A stretch of DNA of 5,765 nt from Candidatus Bathyarchaeota archaeon (GTDB lineage Archaea; Thermoproteota; Bathyarchaeia; Bathyarchaeales; Bathyarchaeaceae). Position 1 is the first letter of the stretch. The number at the start of each line of letters is the position of its first letter. A program made the position numbers and the translations under genes. The DNA lies in the NCBI GenBank assembly GCA_020356305.1, contig CP070636.1, positions 939,973 to 945,737 of the forward strand, read 5' to 3'. The notes under the pieces were generated by a model. The model was not told the DNA's origin. It searched no databases and was given only the letters and a program-made list of their open reading frames with translations. Of this stretch, positions 4,452-5,765 are shown in pieces.

Positions 4452-5765
4452 AACTTGTAGACCGTGAACGTGTTGACGGCACTCAGGTCACTATTGGCCG
4501 TCGGGTGTACTATCGAAACAAGAAACAAAGAGCCTCCAGGTGTTATGCAGCCGAGTATCGGGATACTGACCGAGAACAAGTGTGCAGAAGTCTTGGCACC
4601 AGGAGCCGGGCAGACGCCAGGCGTAAGGCGATCGAGATCCAGCAACAGCTAGAATCTGGAGTCAAGTGCATGCCTGAAAGTAATCTCCTCATAACGGAAC
4701 TTATTGACGCCTATACCCAAGCTTTTCAGACCAAAGGTGTTGCAACCAAGACAGATTCGAAATACCGAACTGATTTGAACAAACTCAGAGCTTATAGCAT
4801 TCAAGCAAACCTCAAACTGGCAAGACACTTTTCAGAAAACCAGCTCTATAGTTATCGAAATTGGCTTGTAAACCAGGATTATGCCGATAAGACGGTTCAA
4901 GGTGCTGTCGTTCTGACAAAACAAATGTTCAAATGGGCACGGCGTCAAAGATTGCTGAAAGACTATCGTTTGGAAGGTATATCATTTCCCAAGGCCCGCG
5001 CTGCTCCCCAGCCATGTTTTACTTCTGACCAAGTTAATAAGCTTATCGAAGCTGGCGAAGGTGAGGAGCAGCTTGCATTTGCATTAATGGGCTACGCAGG
5101 CCTTAGAATCGGTGAGGTCGAACAGCTCTGCTGGGGTGATTTACGAATCAACCAAGGACAGTTTACAATGATACATGTCAGGAGAGGTGGCTCAAACGGC
5201 ACTCCAAAGGATAAAGATGAACGTTTCGTGCCAATACACCCAATAATAGAGGTACTCTTGGGGCCAACTAAGGAAAACGCAGGGTTTGTTTTCAAGAGCA
5301 TCGCCGAACGTCGTTTGCTCAAACGTTTGAAGAAATTATGCGAGTTGTGTGGCTTCGAAAACCCACGACAATATAAATTGCATTCATTTAGACATCATTT
5401 TGCCAGCTTGTGTGCAAACCATAATGTAGCATACCGCAAAGCCCTTGCCTGGTTAGGACACAGCTCTTCAGAGATGCTTGATCTGTATTATCATCTGCAT
5501 GATGAAGACAGTCGAAGAGCAATGATCGCCTTAGCAAAGTCAAATGCAGCTGTGGATTCGATGCAGCAAGAATATTCTCCGTTTGAGGGCAATTTGAGGG
5601 CAATAGGCCAGTCAAAAATCGAGAAAACATTACAAGTCCCTGAAGTGCGGGAAATTGTAACATCTCTCTCTGATGTAACGGAGAGGGCGGGATTCGAACC
5701 CGCGGTACCCGCAAAGGGCACACCGGTTTTCGAAACCGGCTCGATCAGCCACTCCGACACCTCTC
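4448..5765 (+). CDS. int: Tyrosine recombinase (integrase), frame running antisense through tRNA-Ser; 3' end outside window
   Basis: The frame is open from ATG 4448 to the window edge (439 codons, no stop). AGGAG at 4435-4439 lies 8 nt upstream, and the start overlaps the xis-like stop. An arm/core-binding region spans about residues 80-180. The catalytic domain then has R220 (AGLRIGEVEQL), K254 (TPKDKDERFVPI), H312 and R315 (HSFRHH), H338 (WLGHSS) and the nucleophile Y347 (LDLYYHL), nine residues after H338 as in XerD. All catalytic residues are present, so the enzyme looks active. It should join the element to the chromosome by strand exchange at an att site. Most family members end soon after the tyrosine; here at least 92 residues follow. 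From about residue 411 the codons are the antisense of the tRNA-Ser gene (ERAGFEPAVPAK and onwards). The tail therefore depends on the integration state, or a true stop lies just past the tRNA. Confidence 0.92.
   Translation, partial: MKLVDRERVDGTQVTIGRRVYYRNKKQRASRCYAAEYRDTDREQVCRSLGTRSRADARRKAIEIQQQLESGVKCMPESNLLITELIDAYTQAFQTKGVATKTDSKYRTDLNKLRAYSIQANLKLARHFSENQLYSYRNWLVNQDYADKTVQGAVVLTKQMFKWARRQRLLKDYRLEGISFPKARAAPQPCFTSDQVNKLIEAGEGEEQLAFALMGYAGLRIGEVEQLCWGDLRINQGQFTMIHVRRGGSNGTPKDKDERFVPIHPIIEVLLGPTKENAGFVFKSIAERRLLKRLKKLCELCGFENPRQYKLHSFRHHFASLCANHNVAYRKALAWLGHSSSEMLDLYYHLHDEDSRRAMIALAKSNAAVDSMQQEYSPFEGNLRAIGQSKIEKTLQVPEVREIVTSLSDVTERAGFEPAVPAKGTPVFETGSISHSDTS
5679..5720. other. Putative attachment site in the 3' part of tRNA-Ser
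   Basis: The integrase gene abuts and overlaps the 3' end of the tRNA, and genomic islands commonly use the T-arm and 3' end of tRNA genes as att sites. The T-arm segment contains the palindrome GCGGGATTCGAACCCGC (5687-5703). The exact crossover and the extent of identity cannot be set, because the other end of the element is not in the window. Confidence 0.4.
5679..5765 (-). tRNA. tRNA-Ser(CGA), lacking its first base at the window edge
   Basis: Read on the minus strand, the acceptor stem GGAGAGG (first G just outside the window) pairs with CCTCTCC, and the discriminator is G at 5679. The anticodon stem is CCGGT/ACCGG around loop TTCGAAA, giving anticodon CGA for serine UCG codons. The long variable arm (GTGCCC-TTTGC-GGGTAC) confirms a class II tRNA. 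The T arm is GCGGG-TTCGAAT-CCCGC. The total would be 88 nt. CCA is not encoded, since the 3' flank is TTACATC. The gene is intact in the integrated state and lies opposite the integrase frame. Confidence 0.95.

Noticed and set aside
4464..4652. Short + strand ORF inside the integrase gene
   Set aside because: It is an out-of-frame shadow of the integrase, whose own frame carries the expected N-terminal sequence and the coupled start.
5660..5676. ACATC/GATGT inverted repeat just 3' of the tRNA as its terminator
   Set aside because: The stem has only five pairs with a TCTCTCT loop and no strong T-run on the minus strand. It may equally be chance within the integrase tail.

Overview
The window looks like the integrase-proximal end of a bacterial integrative element inserted at a tRNA-Ser gene. 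All protein genes lie on the + strand and run towards the tRNA, which lies on the minus strand at the right edge. The organism cannot be fixed from the sequence. The moderate base composition, a tRNA gene with no encoded CCA, several starts with weak Shine-Dalgarno signals, and a helix-turn-helix protein of a type I associate with Planctomycetota-like genomes (LSRARFYQL followed by RPFYP) make a planctomycete or PVC relative a weak guess.

Left part (1-1945): one long reading frame, open at the left edge, encodes a charged, partly coiled-coil N-terminal region followed by a HerA/FtsK-type P-loop ATPase. A single in-frame TAA at 815-817 splits it just before the Walker A motif. No ordinary start codon lies between that stop and the P-loop. 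This is a recently broken gene, a read-through case or a sequence error.

Middle part (1871-3890): a tandem duplication with a period of about 122 bp covers the 3' end of the ATPase gene and the start of the next gene. It left a 14-codon truncated copy of that start. Next come an unrecognised 116-residue basic protein, a divergent RuvB-like AAA+ ATPase with Walker A, Walker B, sensor residues and the RuvB C-terminal winged helix, and a small HTH protein. Spacing is 2 nt between the first two and 9 nt before the third, which suggests one transcription unit.

Right part (3891-5765): a roughly 350-bp gap holds an array of short motifs in an 11-bp register, a possible 39-codon ORF with a good ribosome binding site, and a T8 tract. 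A 69-residue excisionase-like HTH protein then overlaps a tyrosine recombinase by ATGA. The recombinase has a complete R-K-HxxR-H-Y catalytic set. Its frame has no stop in the window and runs antisense through the whole visible tRNA-Ser(CGA) gene, so the attachment site probably lies inside the integrase coding region.

Taken together, Int and Xis-like proteins would move the element in and out of the tRNA. The HerA/FtsK-like and RuvB-like motors suggest DNA translocation or branch processing linked to transfer, replication or maintenance. No relaxase, replication initiator, toxin or recognisable defence gene is visible here.
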